Below are positions 11,539 to 23,344 of a stretch of 64,000 nt of DNA, piece by piece; the stretch's first letter is position 1, and every line of letters starts with the position of its first letter. This DNA comes from Rhinopithecus roxellana (taxonomy: Eukaryota; Chordata; Mammalia; Primates; Cercopithecidae). The DNA is taken from positions 47,920,378-47,984,377 of the forward strand of contig NC_044565.1 of the NCBI RefSeq assembly GCF_007565055.1, written 5' to 3'. A model generated the notes under the pieces. It was given only the letters and a program-made list of their open reading frames with translations. It did no database searches and had not been told where the DNA came from. Both the position numbers and the translations under genes were made by a program.

Positions 11539-13974
11539 ACTTTTGATTTTGAATGTATTTTCTCAGCCTTTACTCTCATAATGCCATTTTTAGTGTTTAA
11601 TGCAAATGTAGAATGAAGAAAAAGTGTTAAGTGTTCGAAAGTCATGTGTTTCTAATGTCATCATGAAAAACTCAGGTATATTAACCCAGATCTTCATTAT
11701 CCAAAACTCTTATTATACAAGTTATCTTAAAAGATTTAACGTTGAAAAAGTATAGAACGCAAGTTCTACAATGTTTGAAATTGTTGGAAACTAACACCAA
11801 AGACAGTTTCTTGAAATAAGTGTTTTAATATGTAAGAAATATATGTTTAATATGTAAAAAAAATTTTTACTTTTGCAGGTTTACAGTTTATTTTATAATA
11901 TAGTAAGAGCATTATGTATAGTTATATTTTTCAAACAAGTCTATTAAAGAATTCAGTTTACCAAAAAAGTTACATATGCCTTGGCAGATCAAGTAGCCAA
12001 CTTTTTCCAGAAGTTGATTTTTTCAATAAAGGTTTGTGATTTCAGAATTTCAAATCAAAATATTTAAACACTTTTTAAAATATAAGAACAAACAAAAGTG
12101 ATTTGTAACAAAAATCCTAGCTAATTCAAATGCTAAGATAATGTGGAGCTGCTGGTGTAAAACCATGCTGCAGTAGTGGCTCCTGTTAGCAATATTCAAA
12201 AAGTCCACAAGATGGGAGCATTTCACTACAAACATTATTAGCACATTCGGCCAAAAATAGGATGTAATACATTTTGCTTTCCCCTTCTGTAGAAAAACAA
12301 GTGAGAGTTTAATGAAAGATTGAATTTCCTTTTTTGTTGTTGTTTTAAAAAAAATGGCTTCAGGACATTTTTCAGCACTGAGAATCTCTATCACAGGCAA
12401 ATGAATGGTTTTCTATTCATATGACGTAGTTTGGAAGTGTTGTGCTACTTCTGTCTCCTCAAATTCGTTTAAATTAACTTTTGGGAAAATAGTGGCTATG
12501 AAAAAAGAGGAGCGTAAAGAAATTGATCTGCTTACAAATTTGCCTTTAGATATAAAAATATTAAATCCTAAGCATTGTAGAACTTCGGCTCTATACTTTT
12601 TAAACATTAAGTCTTTTAAGAGAACTTGTATAATAAAGATCTTGCCTTAATCTGAAACATAGTCATAGATCTACTTTGAGTTCACAGCCTCCCTTCTCTA
12701 TGCCTGTCATTCAGATTTATTACCCAACATTTGCATTCTATGTATGATTAATGTAATACACTTTTAGATCTCTTAAAGGCGACAATTGCATAGACAATTC
12801 ATCACTTGGTAGCAACTTATGATATTACTAGTGGTGCCTAAAACAGCTATGAAAATTTGATCTCATGTACTTTTGTCGTAACATTTTAAAATATCAAGTA
12901 TAAACTCTTGATACCAAAAAACAGGCTTTGCTTTTTAATGATAGACACTATTTTCACGTGGAGTCAGTTATGAGTTATTTTGCCTCTCATCACTTTACTA
13001 AAGTCTTCTCTCATTACCCTAGCTGAAAGTATTGCTTTGTCACCTGAATTACTAATATCTGATTACTTGCATGGTCATAACTGGGTAGATATCACGCAGT
13101 AATACACTGGTTTTTAGACTTTTACCCCAGTGGAAGCCTTTTTCCAAATCTTATGCAAAAGTCCAATAAATAAAGCAGAATTAATATGTTTATTGATTTA
13201 AATTATAACATTTCCTAATAAATTCAGTTAGTGAGAAAAATGAGCTATTCTGAAGAATATTAAAATTGGAGAATTGTGGATGACTCCTACAATCCTAAAT
13301 TGGTTTAAACATCTATTTGTTTCTCTGATTAGTTTTGGGACTGTAACAGTAAGAAAATCCTAAATCATGAGAAGATACAAATGTTATCAGTGTTTAAACG
13401 TTCTTTGCAATGACAGGATGTTTTCATTTAATCTGTTCTAGAAACTTGAAAGATTAATTGGGAATATTGTTTTATAGGTGAATCACCAATGGTATCTTGG
13501 AGTTGTTCACATTTCTTATAATTATTTGAAGTGTTATCTGCTTCTCTGACTCGGTGAAAGTCATGTCATGCAAGTTTTTAATGATTTTTACAGACTTTGC
13601 TCAGGCTTCTGGTCTGTAGTGTAGTGTACTGGTTTGCATAATTTTGTAAACAAAAAAGTGCTGATCCGGATTCTGAAAAAATGATGAAGGAAATTAAATA
13701 TGTGCATAAAGATGGAGGAGAAGCTTTATTTCCAAGTCTGCAAAAAACTGAAACTAAAAGAAAAATCCAGAATGACTTATCAGCACAGCTTATTTGTTGA
13801 TCTTCTTCAGTGTGTTAAAATGTAATATGTAACAGCATTCTTTTCTATTATAGTTTTAAGGAGTTAAAAACGTGTAAGTCATTACCTGAGGGATTTTGAG
13901 CCATGTCTGTGGCTCCTGTTTGAACTAGTGCAGTGAGCAGTCGGCAGCTTTTGAAGCAGTCAGGAGCAGGTACC

Positions 13975-14130
13975 TGCTGTGCTGCTGTGTCCATGATGGG
14001 GCTGCATCCGTTGCTTACCTCTCTGAGCCTTAGTTTCCTCATTCTAAAAATGGAAATAATAAATACCTCATGGGATGCAGAGAGAGAAGTTAGGTAAACT
14101 AGGTAAAGCAACTGCCTCAGAGAATGGCAG
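13975..14130 (+). mobile_element. MIR fragment
   Basis: TGAGCCTTAGTTTCCTCATT followed by AAATGGAAATAATAAATACC is the characteristic MIR 3' half. Confidence 0.7.
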
Positions 14131-15169
14131 ACAGTAGGTATTCAGCCAATTAGTTCTTTTTAAATTTCCTTCTCAATTCTTCATAACTTTTAACTATAGT
14201 TTCCCTGTTAGAGTTTATATAAGAAGAGGGATGCAGAGCCCCTAAACGTACCTTCCTCAGAACATTTGACATAGTAGACATGAACGAAGGCAGTGCCTTA
14301 CCAGTATTGTGCTTGAACCTAGGCAGATACCCCTTTGAGTTTTTATATTTTACCCTCCCTGGTTGTTGATTCTTCTTTCATCCATCTAGTTGCCAGAATT
14401 GCAGCCTTAATGCCAAAGACAGTTTGTGTACATGATGACATTCTACTGAGTTTAAGGGTTTTTTTAATCCTTTAAGTTACATGCATACAAGTTTCCTTCC
14501 TTCATATAAAAACGTAATCTTGGGCCCTGATGTTCTGGCCAAGTAGATCATCTTAGAGATATACACCCTCAGTGGGAATACTTTTTGTTTAATGTAGAGT
14601 AATCTCTTCTGGTGAGTGAGATAATAACTTTGTTTAGCTCTGCCGACGTTTTCCATGGCAACTTATACGAGTGCTTTTATGGTTTGCACCATTTAACCCT
14701 AATCACACTGTCCTTAAACACGTAAGTCAGACACATTAGATACTTGAAAATGCCTTCTTTTAAACCAGAAATAAACAGACAAACACACTTGAAGAAGCCA
14801 TGCCATGATGATCTATTCGGCCTGCAGAGTATATAAGCTCTTCATTGTTTCCTAGTGTAGTTACTCAATAGGATGCCTGAAAAATGAGTGTCAGTGAGAA
14901 CACCTGGCACTGTTCGCATTATTGTCTTGAGAATATTCTGTGACCACCACAGGAGCACAGATGCCTCTTTTCTCTTCCAGCGAGTTCTTTTCTCCGCAGA
15001 GAGCTATCGTGTATTTAATGCAGTCTTCTGCATGTGGACAGCTTCAGCTCTTGGTACTTTTATTACTTCCGCTGTGGCAGACAAAGTGTCTACTTTCTGA
15101 CCCCCTAAGCTAGTGTTCTTTCCAACATGGTAGGAAAGGTGACTCATGGAATAGCGATGAAAATACTTT

Positions 15170-15465
15170 TACAAAAATACTAGGAATGATGAAAACTTAC
15201 AGATGCAGCAAAGGCAGTGCTCAGAGGGAAATTTATGGCTGTAAATGCCTACATTAAAAAAAGAGAAAGATATTAAATTAATAGCCTAACTTTATACCTT
15301 GAGGAACTGGAAAAAGAAGAGCAAATTAAACCGCAAGCTAGCGGAAGGAAGGAAATAATCAAGGTTCGAGTAGAGAGAAATAAAATCAAGAATAGAATAA
15401 CAGTAGAGAAAAGCAATGAAACCACAAGTATTTTCCTTGAACATATCAACAAACTGACAGATCCA
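15170..15465 (+). mobile_element. L1 ORF2 fragment (sense)
   Basis: GTGCTCAGAGGGAAATTTAT, ATGCCTACATTAAAAAAAGAG and ACTGGAAAAAGAAGAGCAAA match the L1 ORF2 region between endonuclease and reverse transcriptase. Stop codons and indels make it inactive. The ARL1 pseudogene begins directly downstream. Confidence 0.8.
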
Positions 15466-15489
15466 GTGTGGAAGTCCAGGCTCAGAGGC

Positions 15490-16580
15490 AGAGCCAGAGG
15501 CCAAAGTGAGCAGAGGTGCCGCGAGTTGGAGTTGCTGCTGAGGCTAGGACCCGTTCCTGAGGATTGGTGAGGGTGAACAGGGCTTAATCACGGTAGGTTT
15601 TTCTCAAGTACTTTTTTTCCAGTCTGTCTGGAACCTGGGAAGTGAGGATTTTAATTTGGGGATTACACAGGAAAAAACCACAATTTTATGCAGATTACAG
15701 GTTGGAAAAGTCATTACTAACATTTCTATCATCAGATTTAATGTTGAGATGGTAACTTATAAAAACCATGCACGGCTGGGCACAGTGGCTAACACCTGTA
15801 ATCCCAGCACTTTAGGAGGCCAAGGCAGGCAGATCACCTGAGGTCAGGAGTTCGAGACCAGCCTGGCCAGCATGGTGAAACCTCGTCTCTACTAAAAATA
15901 CAAAAATTAGCCAGGCGTGGTGGCCGATGCCTGCACTGCCAGCTACTCGGGAGGCTGCGGCAGGAGAATTGCTTGAACCCAGGAGGCAGAGGTTGCAGTG
16001 AGCTGAGAGATTGCACCACTGCACTCCAGCCTGGGCAACAAGAGCGAAACTCCGTCTTAAAACAAAAACAAAACCAACTAAGAAAACATATAGAATTCCA
16101 AGTCTGGGATTTAGGAGGACAGAGCCATACTGAAGATATTATTATTCAAACACAGATGCTGTGGAGCAGAGAGTTGTGACCAAGACCGAATTGGCATTTC
16201 CAAGTCAGAGTTAGTTGCCATGTTGATGGAGAGCTGAGAAAAGCCATTTTAGGGGCATTTGCAAATAAGCAGGACATGGAACAGGCCATGACTCCCTCAG
16301 AGATGCACATTCACTTGGATTATCTGCCTCAAAGGACTGAAAAGGCAAATATTCAGAACTTCAGCAATCAGAGGCACTGGCCTTCGTGAGACAATGGAGT
16401 GATTAGTTGAAACATTAAAGAGCAAACAACAGTAGTCACTTCTGCTCCTCTGAAATGAAGATGGCCTCACATATCCCTTTGGAAACAGTCAAGTGTACTT
16501 CTCATGACTAAAGGTTAAAGCTGTATGACTGTTGGCATTTACTGAACTGACTGTGACATTTGTAATAAATAAATATTAAA
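15490..16580 (+). pseudogene. ARL1: ARL1 processed pseudogene, split by an Alu
   Basis: ARL1 is an Arf-like small GTPase of the trans-Golgi. This intronless copy retains recognisable stretches: KTTIL-RLQVG (Walker A side), FNVE-VTYKN, FQVWDLGGQ (the DxxG switch II motif), ISKSELVAM-like, ANKQDMEQAMTPSEM (the NKxD base-specificity motif) and WLVETLKS-like near the end. The start codon is changed (ACG near 15590), frames shift repeatedly, and an Alu (15774-16070) lies between VTYKN and the LKFQVWD region. A remnant stop lies near 16435, followed by a short 3'UTR with AATAAATAAATATT and a short A-tract near 16580. The copy has no introns, so it is a retrocopy made by LINE machinery. It is not functional. 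Confidence 0.93.
15774..16070 (+). mobile_element. Alu (sense) inside ARL1 pseudogene
   Basis: The copy is full length, from GGCTGGGCACAGTGGCTAAC to an A-rich tail. It separates two adjacent parts of the ARL1 reading frame, so it inserted after the retrocopy did. Confidence 0.95.
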
Positions 16581-16996
16581 AAAAGATATTTGGTTGAAAG
16601 GGTAATTCATCTTGATTGAGCCAAATGAGTGTTCTATGTTGTGGGACATGTTGCTGCCCTGCTTTCTTAATGTTAAGTACACTTTCCATCTGTATGGGAT
16701 TTTTATTCAAATAGTCCTATTAAAGTATGCATTTTATTGGGGAAAAACAAACCCTATTTTTTGAACCAATGGTTGCATTTTGTTTGTATAACACTAGTAA
16801 ATATCTTAACTTTTTTTTTCATAAAGTGAATTTCCAAAGATTGCAGTAAATAGAATAGGCTAGGAAATAGTGTGGGTAGCATAGTCTTCATTTTCGTAAT
16901 TGACTACTTTATATTAAGCTGTTTGGTTTAAAAGCTTTTGGATGTAGGCCTGATGTTGAGATCATTATTTTAGTGGTTAACTTTACTCTTTTCTGC

Positions 16997-17070
16997 AGCT
17001 AACATTGTACTCAATGGTGAAAGACTGAAATTATCCCTCCTAAGTTACAAGAACAGGACAAGGATGCCTG
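16997..17070 (+). mobile_element. L1 ORF2 fragment, left part
   Basis: GCTAACATTGTACTCAATGG and GGTGAAAGACTGAAA match the L1 reverse transcriptase region. The match breaks at about 17070, where an LTR is inserted, and resumes at 17446. Confidence 0.8.
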
Positions 17071-17443
17071 CTGCTATGAACAAATGCTTGTGTCCTGCCA
17101 AAATTTTTTATGTTGAAGCCCAAACCCCCAATATGACATTATTTAGAGTTGGTACCTTTGGGAGATAATTAGGTTTAGATAAGGTCATGAGGGTGGAATC
17201 CTCGTATGGGATTAGTACCCTTCTAAGAAGAAACTAGAGAGCTTTTCTCTCTCTGTAGTGTCCTTGATGTCAGGACATAGGAAGAGGATCATCTGCAAAC
17301 CAAAAAGAAGGCCCTTACCAGAACCTTACCATCTGGCATTTTGATCTCTGACTTCCAGCCTCTGTAACTTCAAGAAATAAATGTCTGCTGTTTAAGCCAC
17401 CCAGCCTATGGTATTCTGCTACAGCAGCCTGAGCTAACGAAAA
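17071..17443 (+). mobile_element. MaLR LTR (MLT1/MST-like) nested in L1
   Basis: TATGTTGAAGCCCAAACCCCC, GGTCATGAGGGTGGAATCC, AAGAAATAAATGTCTGCTG and TTTAAGCCACCCAGCCTATGG occur in the order of a MaLR LTR. The L1 text on both sides joins up when the LTR is removed. Confidence 0.8.
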
Positions 17444-17445
17444 TA

Positions 17446-17955
17446 CCCACTTTCACCACAGCTATTCAACTTTGCACTAGAAGCTTTAGCCATTGCAATT
17501 GGACAAGCAAAATAAATGAAAGAATCCAAATTGGATGATGATTCTATATATAGAAAAATCCCAAAGAGCCCACAAGAAAGCTGTTAGAGCTAATTAATCA
17601 GCAGGTACAGATCAACACACAAAGATCAGTTGTGTTTCTGTACACCTTCAGTGAACAATCTGAAAGGAAATTAAGGAGGCAGTTCATTTTACAGTAGCAT
17701 CTAAAAGAATAAAATACCTCAGAATAACTTTAACCAAGAAAGTTAAAGCCTTGTACACTGACAACTAAAAAAAATTGCCAAAAGAAATGAAAGATCTAAA
17801 TAAGTGGGAAGACATCTTGTGCTCGTGGGTAGGAAGACTAAACATACTACCTGAAGTGATCTACAGATTTAATATTATACCCATCAAAATTCCAGTGGCC
17901 TTTTTTTGCAGAAACAGAAAACTGATCCTTAAATTCATATGCAATTGCAAGATAC
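17446..17955 (+). mobile_element. L1 ORF2 fragment, right part
   Basis: CCACTTTCACCACAGCTATTC, TAGAAAAATCCCAAAGAGCC, AAAAGAATAAAATACCTCAG and CTACAGATTTAATATTATACC follow the L1 ORF2 order after the reverse transcriptase region. Stops are frequent. A truncated Alu follows. Confidence 0.88.
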
Positions 17956-18102
17956 CTCATGCTTGGCTAATTTTTGGTATTTTTATTAGAGACGGGTTTC
18001 ACCGTGCTAGCCAGGGTAGTCTGGATCTCCTGACCTCGTGATCCACCCGCCTCGGCCTCCCAGAGTACTGGGATTACAGGCGTGAGCCACCGCGCCCAGC
18101 CC
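17952..18102 (-). mobile_element. Alu, 5' half only (antisense)
   Basis: Only the Alu left arm is present in reverse complement (TGGCTAATTTTTGGTATTTT to CCACCGCGCCCAGCC). The 3' half is missing. Confidence 0.85.
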
Positions 18103-19689
18103 GGGTTTTTGCCTTTTCACAGATGGCAGTGGGCGTATAAATGGACTCCATTTTATCTTTGTTTCTGACTTTTTGGCTGCAATGCCAAGTGGCTGTTTTC
18201 TGTCTGTGTGTTCTGTCTGTCTCCCAGAATCTCCAAAGTGTTCTGTACATGGATAGTACTTAATAAATGGGCATTCACTGGTAGAAAGTATTTGAGAGAC
18301 TATTAGAAGTTAAATTTGTTTCAAGGTAATAAAATTCTAAGGCATTTAAGAGTTTTCTGTGTTTAAATTTTTAAAGAAAATGTGTCTTATTTTTTAATGC
18401 CCTACTAAATAATGACATTATTAGGCAGCTACTTTTAGATAAAATGTGATAAATAATACCTTCTTCATAAATTCTGCTCTAAGAATCTGTTTATATTTTG
18501 ATTTAAAATAGAAGTCTTTTATGTAATTTAAAACCTCATTTTGAATGGAAGTGATATGAATAGTTTGTGCAATTTCTGCCAAGGAATTAATATGGACTTT
18601 GTATAAACCACTGTCATTTATAATCAAAATGCTTTTAACTTACATTGATGTTGGCATTAACAAGTATTGCTAGATTGGTAGCATAGAAGGAAATTGCATT
18701 TAGACTTACTAGGAGCTCATTGGTGCCTGAGGTTTTATAACGCTTTCTTTGGGCCATTTAACTGCTGGCAACTTTAATTCACATGATTCATAATACTGGA
18801 AATTTAAATTCACTCTTAATTGAAAAGTGAAGTTACTTAAATTCTTTAAATGCTAACCTTTGGAAAAATATCTGAAAAATAAAAGCACATATGATTTTGA
18901 TGGCCCACTGCCAAAAGATTATCATTTACATAAATATCTCTTTCAGCAGAAGAGTTTAATGTATTGAGCTCAGAAGGTTAGAATAGAGACTTCAATCTGG
19001 AAGCCAGCAGTAGCCTGTTGGCTTGTGAACAGCAGCATTGTTCATCATACTGAGAACACTGTTGCATTCAGGCAGAAGCAGAGCTGGCATTAAAATGCAG
19101 TTAATTTGTTTCATGTGACTTGTCAGCTGTGTGTTTTTATCTAAATCTTTCTAGATTCTCTTTTTAGTATTTTGTGTTCAACTCCTGAAATAGATGAACT
19201 ACCTATTTAACTGTTTAAGCTCTGATTTTATCGCCACTTGCAACCATTCTCCAGGTTTTCCATTTCATTTTAAATGTATTTAATAATCAGTTTGAACACG
19301 ATTTTAATGTATTAAAAGTAACCCCATCTCACAGGGCTTTTCTGTCTTGTGCATGTGTCTGTGTCTGTAAAAGGAACTTTCTGAAATTAATTAAGATAAA
19401 ATTGCTACCCTTATTTTCTCACCAGCATCCTATTCTCTTCTTGTTTGCTAATTGTGTTCTCTGGATTTTTCCCTTAGATGACTTTTAATATTTGGCTACT
19501 AGCCAAGTATTGGGTCTGAGCAGTAAAGTGCTAGTCCCAAAGAAATGCTATAACTGTTACTAACATTAGAATAAGGTTCCCATTTCACTTTTTGAAGAGC
19601 ATGAAAATCTTACTGCTCCTCTGCAACTGTGCTCACTTAGTATAATCTAACGGGTAATATTCTTGTTTAATTGGAAAGATATATTCAGT

Positions 19690-20130
19690 GATTTTTAAAG
19701 AACTTTTTGAGGTATAATTGACATAAAATAAACTGCCATATTTAAATTGACCAATCTCAGGAGTTTGATAAATGTGTATACCCACAAAGTCACCACCACA
19801 ATCAAGAGAGTGAATGTTTCCATCAGTTCCAAAATTTTCCACCTGTTCCTTACCCTCCCTTGCCTCCCTCCTGCCTCACATTCCTAACTTCACAGCAAAC
19901 CCTGGTCTGCATTGATACTTTAGATTGGTTTGCATTTTCTAGTTTCATAGAAATGAAAACATACTGCTGTGCACTCTTTATTGGCTGGATTAATTTATTG
20001 AGAGATTCATCCATGTTCTTTGTATCAGTAGTTCATTTTTTTTATTAGTGCTGAGTAGTAGTCCACTGTGTGGATATACCACCATTTATTTATCCTTCCA
20101 TCTGTAAGTGGACATTTGGGTTGTTTCTAG
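19690..20130 (-). mobile_element. L1 3' end fragment, old (antisense)
   Basis: GAGGTATAATTGACATAAAAT, the CACAAAGTCACCACCACAAT region and ATCCATGTTCTTTGTATCAG followed by ATTTGGGTTGTTTCTAGTTTT are the usual reverse-complement end of older L1s. Confidence 0.75.
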
Positions 20131-20654
20131 TTTTCTCATGTACCCCTTGTCTTTTAAATTCTCTTTCTTTTTCTTCTCTTTATCCCTCAGTGATTCGTTC
20201 TTGCTTACTGCCTTAGATCAGGAATTGTCAACATTTGACCATTTTCGACCTACAAAAACTACGGTTTCATACAGTAGTGTTTAATAAATGTTTTTAAATG
20301 AATATTACTTATTTTTACATTCAAGAGTCTCTGCATGATACAGAATTGTTTACATATCACTTGAACTCAGTTATACAAAACATTCCGCATAATAAGACTA
20401 AGTGATATATTATATTAGCAGGTATTGTGTCTGACTGGCAAAAGTATATGTTTTTCCTGTCTGTTTTTCCGTCTTGTGTATATACCTATATAGTAAGCAT
20501 ATATTACTTTTACAATAGGAAACAAAACCCTTTTTAAAAAAGGAAAAACTTATACTAACTTTTTTTTTAATTTGTGTAATTTATTTATAAGTTCTTCATT
20601 TCTTGTTTTCTTTGCAAAGGAAAAACTGTGGTATTCTATTTAAAAAGCATGGGT

Positions 20655-20765
20655 TTCAGAACCAGATTCTCTTTCCTAGTTGTGTGACTTTGGGCAGTCT
20701 GTTTAATCTGTCTGAGGCCACTGTCGTCATCTGTAAAGCGATAACTCAGTGAATCTTCACTGAGC
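20655..20765 (+). mobile_element. MIR fragment
   Basis: GTTGTGTGACTTTGGGCAGTC and GAGGCCACTGTCGTCATCTG match the MIR core. Confidence 0.65.
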
Positions 20766-20960
20766 GGTGACCGTAGCCAGCTTAGTTGACCTGGAGCATA
20801 TGACATGCCTGTGCATGCGCGGCTGGCTCTCCTTCCTGTTTCCCCACCCATGTCCTGCCATGGCCAAAGGCAGTAGAATCTGGCCGTACACATTGTTACC
20901 TTTTTTTGTAAAATACTACTTTTTTGAGTTTCTTTCTCTTTTATTAAAAAAAAATTTTAG

Positions 20961-21262
20961 ACTGGGTGAGGTGGCTCATGCCTGTAATCCCAATAGGGAA
21001 GGTGAGGTGAATGGATTGTTTGAGCCCAGGAGTTCAAGAGCCTCCTGGGCAACATGGAGAAATCTTGTCTGTATAGAAAAACATAAAAATTAGCCAGGCT
21101 TGGTAGCATGAGCCTGTAGTTTTAGCTACTCCGGAGGCTGAGGTGGGAGGATCACTTGAGCCAGGGAGGCAGAGGTTGCAATGAGCCAAGATTGTGCCAC
21201 TGCACTCCAGCCTGGGCGGCAGAACAAGATTCTGTCTCAAAAATAAAAAAAAATTAAATAAA
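20961..21262 (+). mobile_element. Alu, diverged (sense)
   Basis: It runs from ACTGGGTGAGGTGGCTCATG to an A-rich tail at about 21262. A small internal deletion follows the AATCCCA motif. It is the first of three neighbouring sense Alu pieces. Confidence 0.88.
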
Positions 21263-21287
21263 CCCTAAAAATTAAAAATAGATTTTT

Positions 21288-21605
21288 GGCTGGGCGTGGT
21301 GGCTCACACCTGTAATCCCAGCACTTTGGGAGATTGAGGTGGGTGGATCACCTTAGGTCAGGAGATCGAGACCATCCTGGCTAACATGGTAGAAACCCCG
21401 TCTCTACTAAAAAATACAAAAACTAGCCGGGCGAGGTGGTGGGCACCTGTAGTCCCAGCTACTCGGGAGGCTGAGGCAGGAGAATGGCATAAACCCAGGA
21501 GGCGGAGCTTGCAGTGAATTGAGATCCGGCCACTGCACTCCAGCCTGGGCGACAGAGCGAGACTCCGTCTCAAAAAAAAAAAAAAAAAATAATAATAATA
21601 ATAAT
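21288..21605 (+). mobile_element. AluY, Old World monkey type (sense)
   Basis: A full-length, low-divergence AluY with ACTAGCCGGGCGAGGTGG and GATCCGGCCACTGCACTCC, variants I know from cercopithecoid AluY subfamilies. The tail is A-rich and passes into a short (AAT)n run. Subfamily assignment needs a library comparison. Confidence 0.85.
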
Positions 21606-21713
21606 ACAAAAATTAGCCGGGTATGGTAGTGCACACCTGTAATCCCAGCTACTCGGAAGGCGGAGGCAGGAGAATCCCTTGAACCTGGAGGCAGAGATTG
21701 CAGTGAGCCGATG
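21606..21713 (+). mobile_element. Alu fragment (sense)
   Basis: ACAAAAATTAGCCGGGTATGG to GCAGTGAGCCGATG is the central part of an Alu, lacking both head and tail. It sits about 130 bp before the next exon. Confidence 0.82.
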
Positions 21714-21839
21714 TGTAATTAGACCAAATCAATCAGACCAAGATGTGTATTTGTTGTATAAGTAACTTCAGGTGACATGCAGAATTTGCCTTTCTAATAG
21801 TGACATTGATAACCTTTTTCATTGATTTCTTATTTGAAG

Positions 21840-22018
21840 AATATCAAAGAATATTCCAACAACTAAGGATGTTGAGCCACTGCTTGAAATTGATGGAGAT
21901 ATAAGAAATTTTGAGGTGTTTTTATCTTCAAGGACCCCAGTTCTTGTGGCTCGAGATGTAAAAGTCTTTTTGCCATGCACTGTAAACCTAGATCCCAAAC
22001 TACGGGAAATTATTGCAG
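21840..22018 (+). CDS. KIDINS220: KIDINS220 coding exon
   Basis: The acceptor is TTATTTGAAG and the donor GCAG|GTGGGT. The exon is 179 nt: one base completes an arginine codon, 59 codons follow, and a final G starts the next aspartate. It encodes about residues 1005-1063, with ISKNIPTTKDVEPLLEIDGD and RTPVLVARDVKVFLPCTVNL. This is the linker after the KAP NTPase region, which continues the cytoplasmic C-terminal half. The polypyrimidine tract is modest and split by GATTTC. Three Alu pieces lie just upstream. Confidence 0.96.
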
Positions 22019-23120
22019 GTGGGTATTAGTAGTAAATTTCATTTTTCATCTGAAGTCCTAAGAATTTTTCATGTTTCTAACTTATTTGTATACATTTCTC
22101 CTGCTCTATGAAAAACCAAGAGGTATTAAACTAAGCACTACACAGAAAAATTAATGAAATTAAAGATTAGGAGTCTTGGTATCCTTTTGAGAATGTAAAG
22201 AAAATCCTGTTAGTATTTGTGGAACTCACTTTATTATGATCCCTGTCCCCACCCGTCGCGCCCCTGCCCAAGTCCTTACTTTGGAACCTTGGAATTGGAT
22301 TTCTTTTAACATACAGTCATGACTTCATGATGTCCATCCTTTGTAATTTGCCTGTCACCAGTCTTCGGTTCTTAATAGGGATCTCTATCCAGAGAAGTAA
22401 GAAAATCTTTATATTACTTTTCAGATATTAACTTAAATCTGGGGACTAGAGCTTCAGGGTAGTGACATTAAGGCTTTGAAATAAATGAAGTTCTGGAGGT
22501 ACCACTCTATGCACATGCACACACATAAAACCTTCATTGAAACAGTCTTTTGTATGACATGGCTCTGCTGACCTGCCTTTGAGTTTTCCAGGAACTGTGA
22601 AGAGATCACCTTAAACTACTTCTGTATTCTGTTTTCTAGGTACCTGTTACAAGGCTGATGTCAAAGGATATTACATGGCTGTGGAATTTGTTATTGTTGT
22701 TCAGAGGTGGATCAGTCTCATAATTTGCAAACCCACAGTCTTTGCTGACATTGTATGTGTTAATACCCAATATGAGTTATTAATAGTTGATAACATTATG
22801 AATCAAAAGAATTGTTAGAATATCTTAAATCCTTTAAGAGTTAGAGATGAGTCAGTAGTTCTAATAACTGAAGAGAAGAATCCAGATATTGGTGACTTCG
22901 AATGGTGAAAAAGCTTTTTATGCAAAGTAGCTGGGCAGTTCTCACTGAAAGGCCTGTGAGTTTTCAAGATTTTCTGTCTTCTTTTTTAATCTAGTTGGAA
23001 TCGCTGGCAAGAGTGATAAAGTCGTGTTTCTGCCTGGTAACTAAAGAAGAATGTGATAATTGGACTAATTCCTAATGTCCTATTTTCTCTTGCCTTGTGG
23101 GGTCTGATTGAATCTTTCAG
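22019..23120 (+). other. KIDINS220: KIDINS220 intron, 1.1 kb
   Basis: No recognised repeat family is present. The segment after TTTTCTAG at 22639 has an acceptor look but no open frame or donor that fits the flanking phases. Confidence 0.85.
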
Positions 23121-23344
23121 ATGTTCGCGCTGCCAGAGAGCAGATCAGTATCGGAGGACTGGCGTACCCACCGCTCCCTCTACATGAGGGTCCTCCTAGG
23201 GCACCATCAGCATACAGCCAGCCCCCATCTGTGTGCTCTTCCACGTCCTTCAATGGGCCCTTCGCAGGTGGAGTGGTGTCACCACAGCCTCACAGCAGCT
23301 ATTACAGTGGCATGACAGGCCCTCAGCATCCCTTCTACAACAGG
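23121..23344 (+). CDS. KIDINS220: KIDINS220 coding exon, proline-rich Crk-binding region
   Basis: The acceptor is GAATCTTTCAG and the donor AGG|GTAAGG. The exon is 224 nt: two bases complete the aspartate, then 74 codons (about residues 1065-1138). It carries YPPLPLHEGPPRAPSAY, the proline-rich stretch known in this family to bind CrkL SH3. Its tyrosine falls at about position 1095 in my count, consistent with the regulatory Tyr 1096 described for the protein. A Ser/Pro/Tyr-rich segment ending QHPFYNR follows. The composition implies an unstructured adaptor-binding region. Confidence 0.96.

Larger units (their letters stand above)
3309..21839 (+). other. KIDINS220: KIDINS220 intron, 18.5 kb
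   Basis: This is the largest intron here. It contains Alus (3545-3856, 8150-8325, 11224-11523, 15774-16070, 17952-18102, 20961-21713), L2 pieces (7363-7940, 8855-9200), L1 pieces (9598-10240, 15170-15465, 16997-17955, 19690-20130), a DNA-transposon remnant (10511-10713), a MaLR LTR and an ARL1 processed pseudogene (15490-16580). Between these, for example 3857-7360, 11540-13980 and 18300-19690, it is AT-rich unique sequence in which I see no exon or RNA gene. Confidence 0.85.

Noticed and set aside
15590..16435. Functional ARL1-like GTPase gene
   Set aside because: Start codon lost, several frameshifts and stops, and an Alu insertion; a processed pseudogene.
22639..22760. Exon-like segment after TTTTCTAG
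   Set aside because: No frame fits the flanking split codon (G|AT) and no good donor follows.
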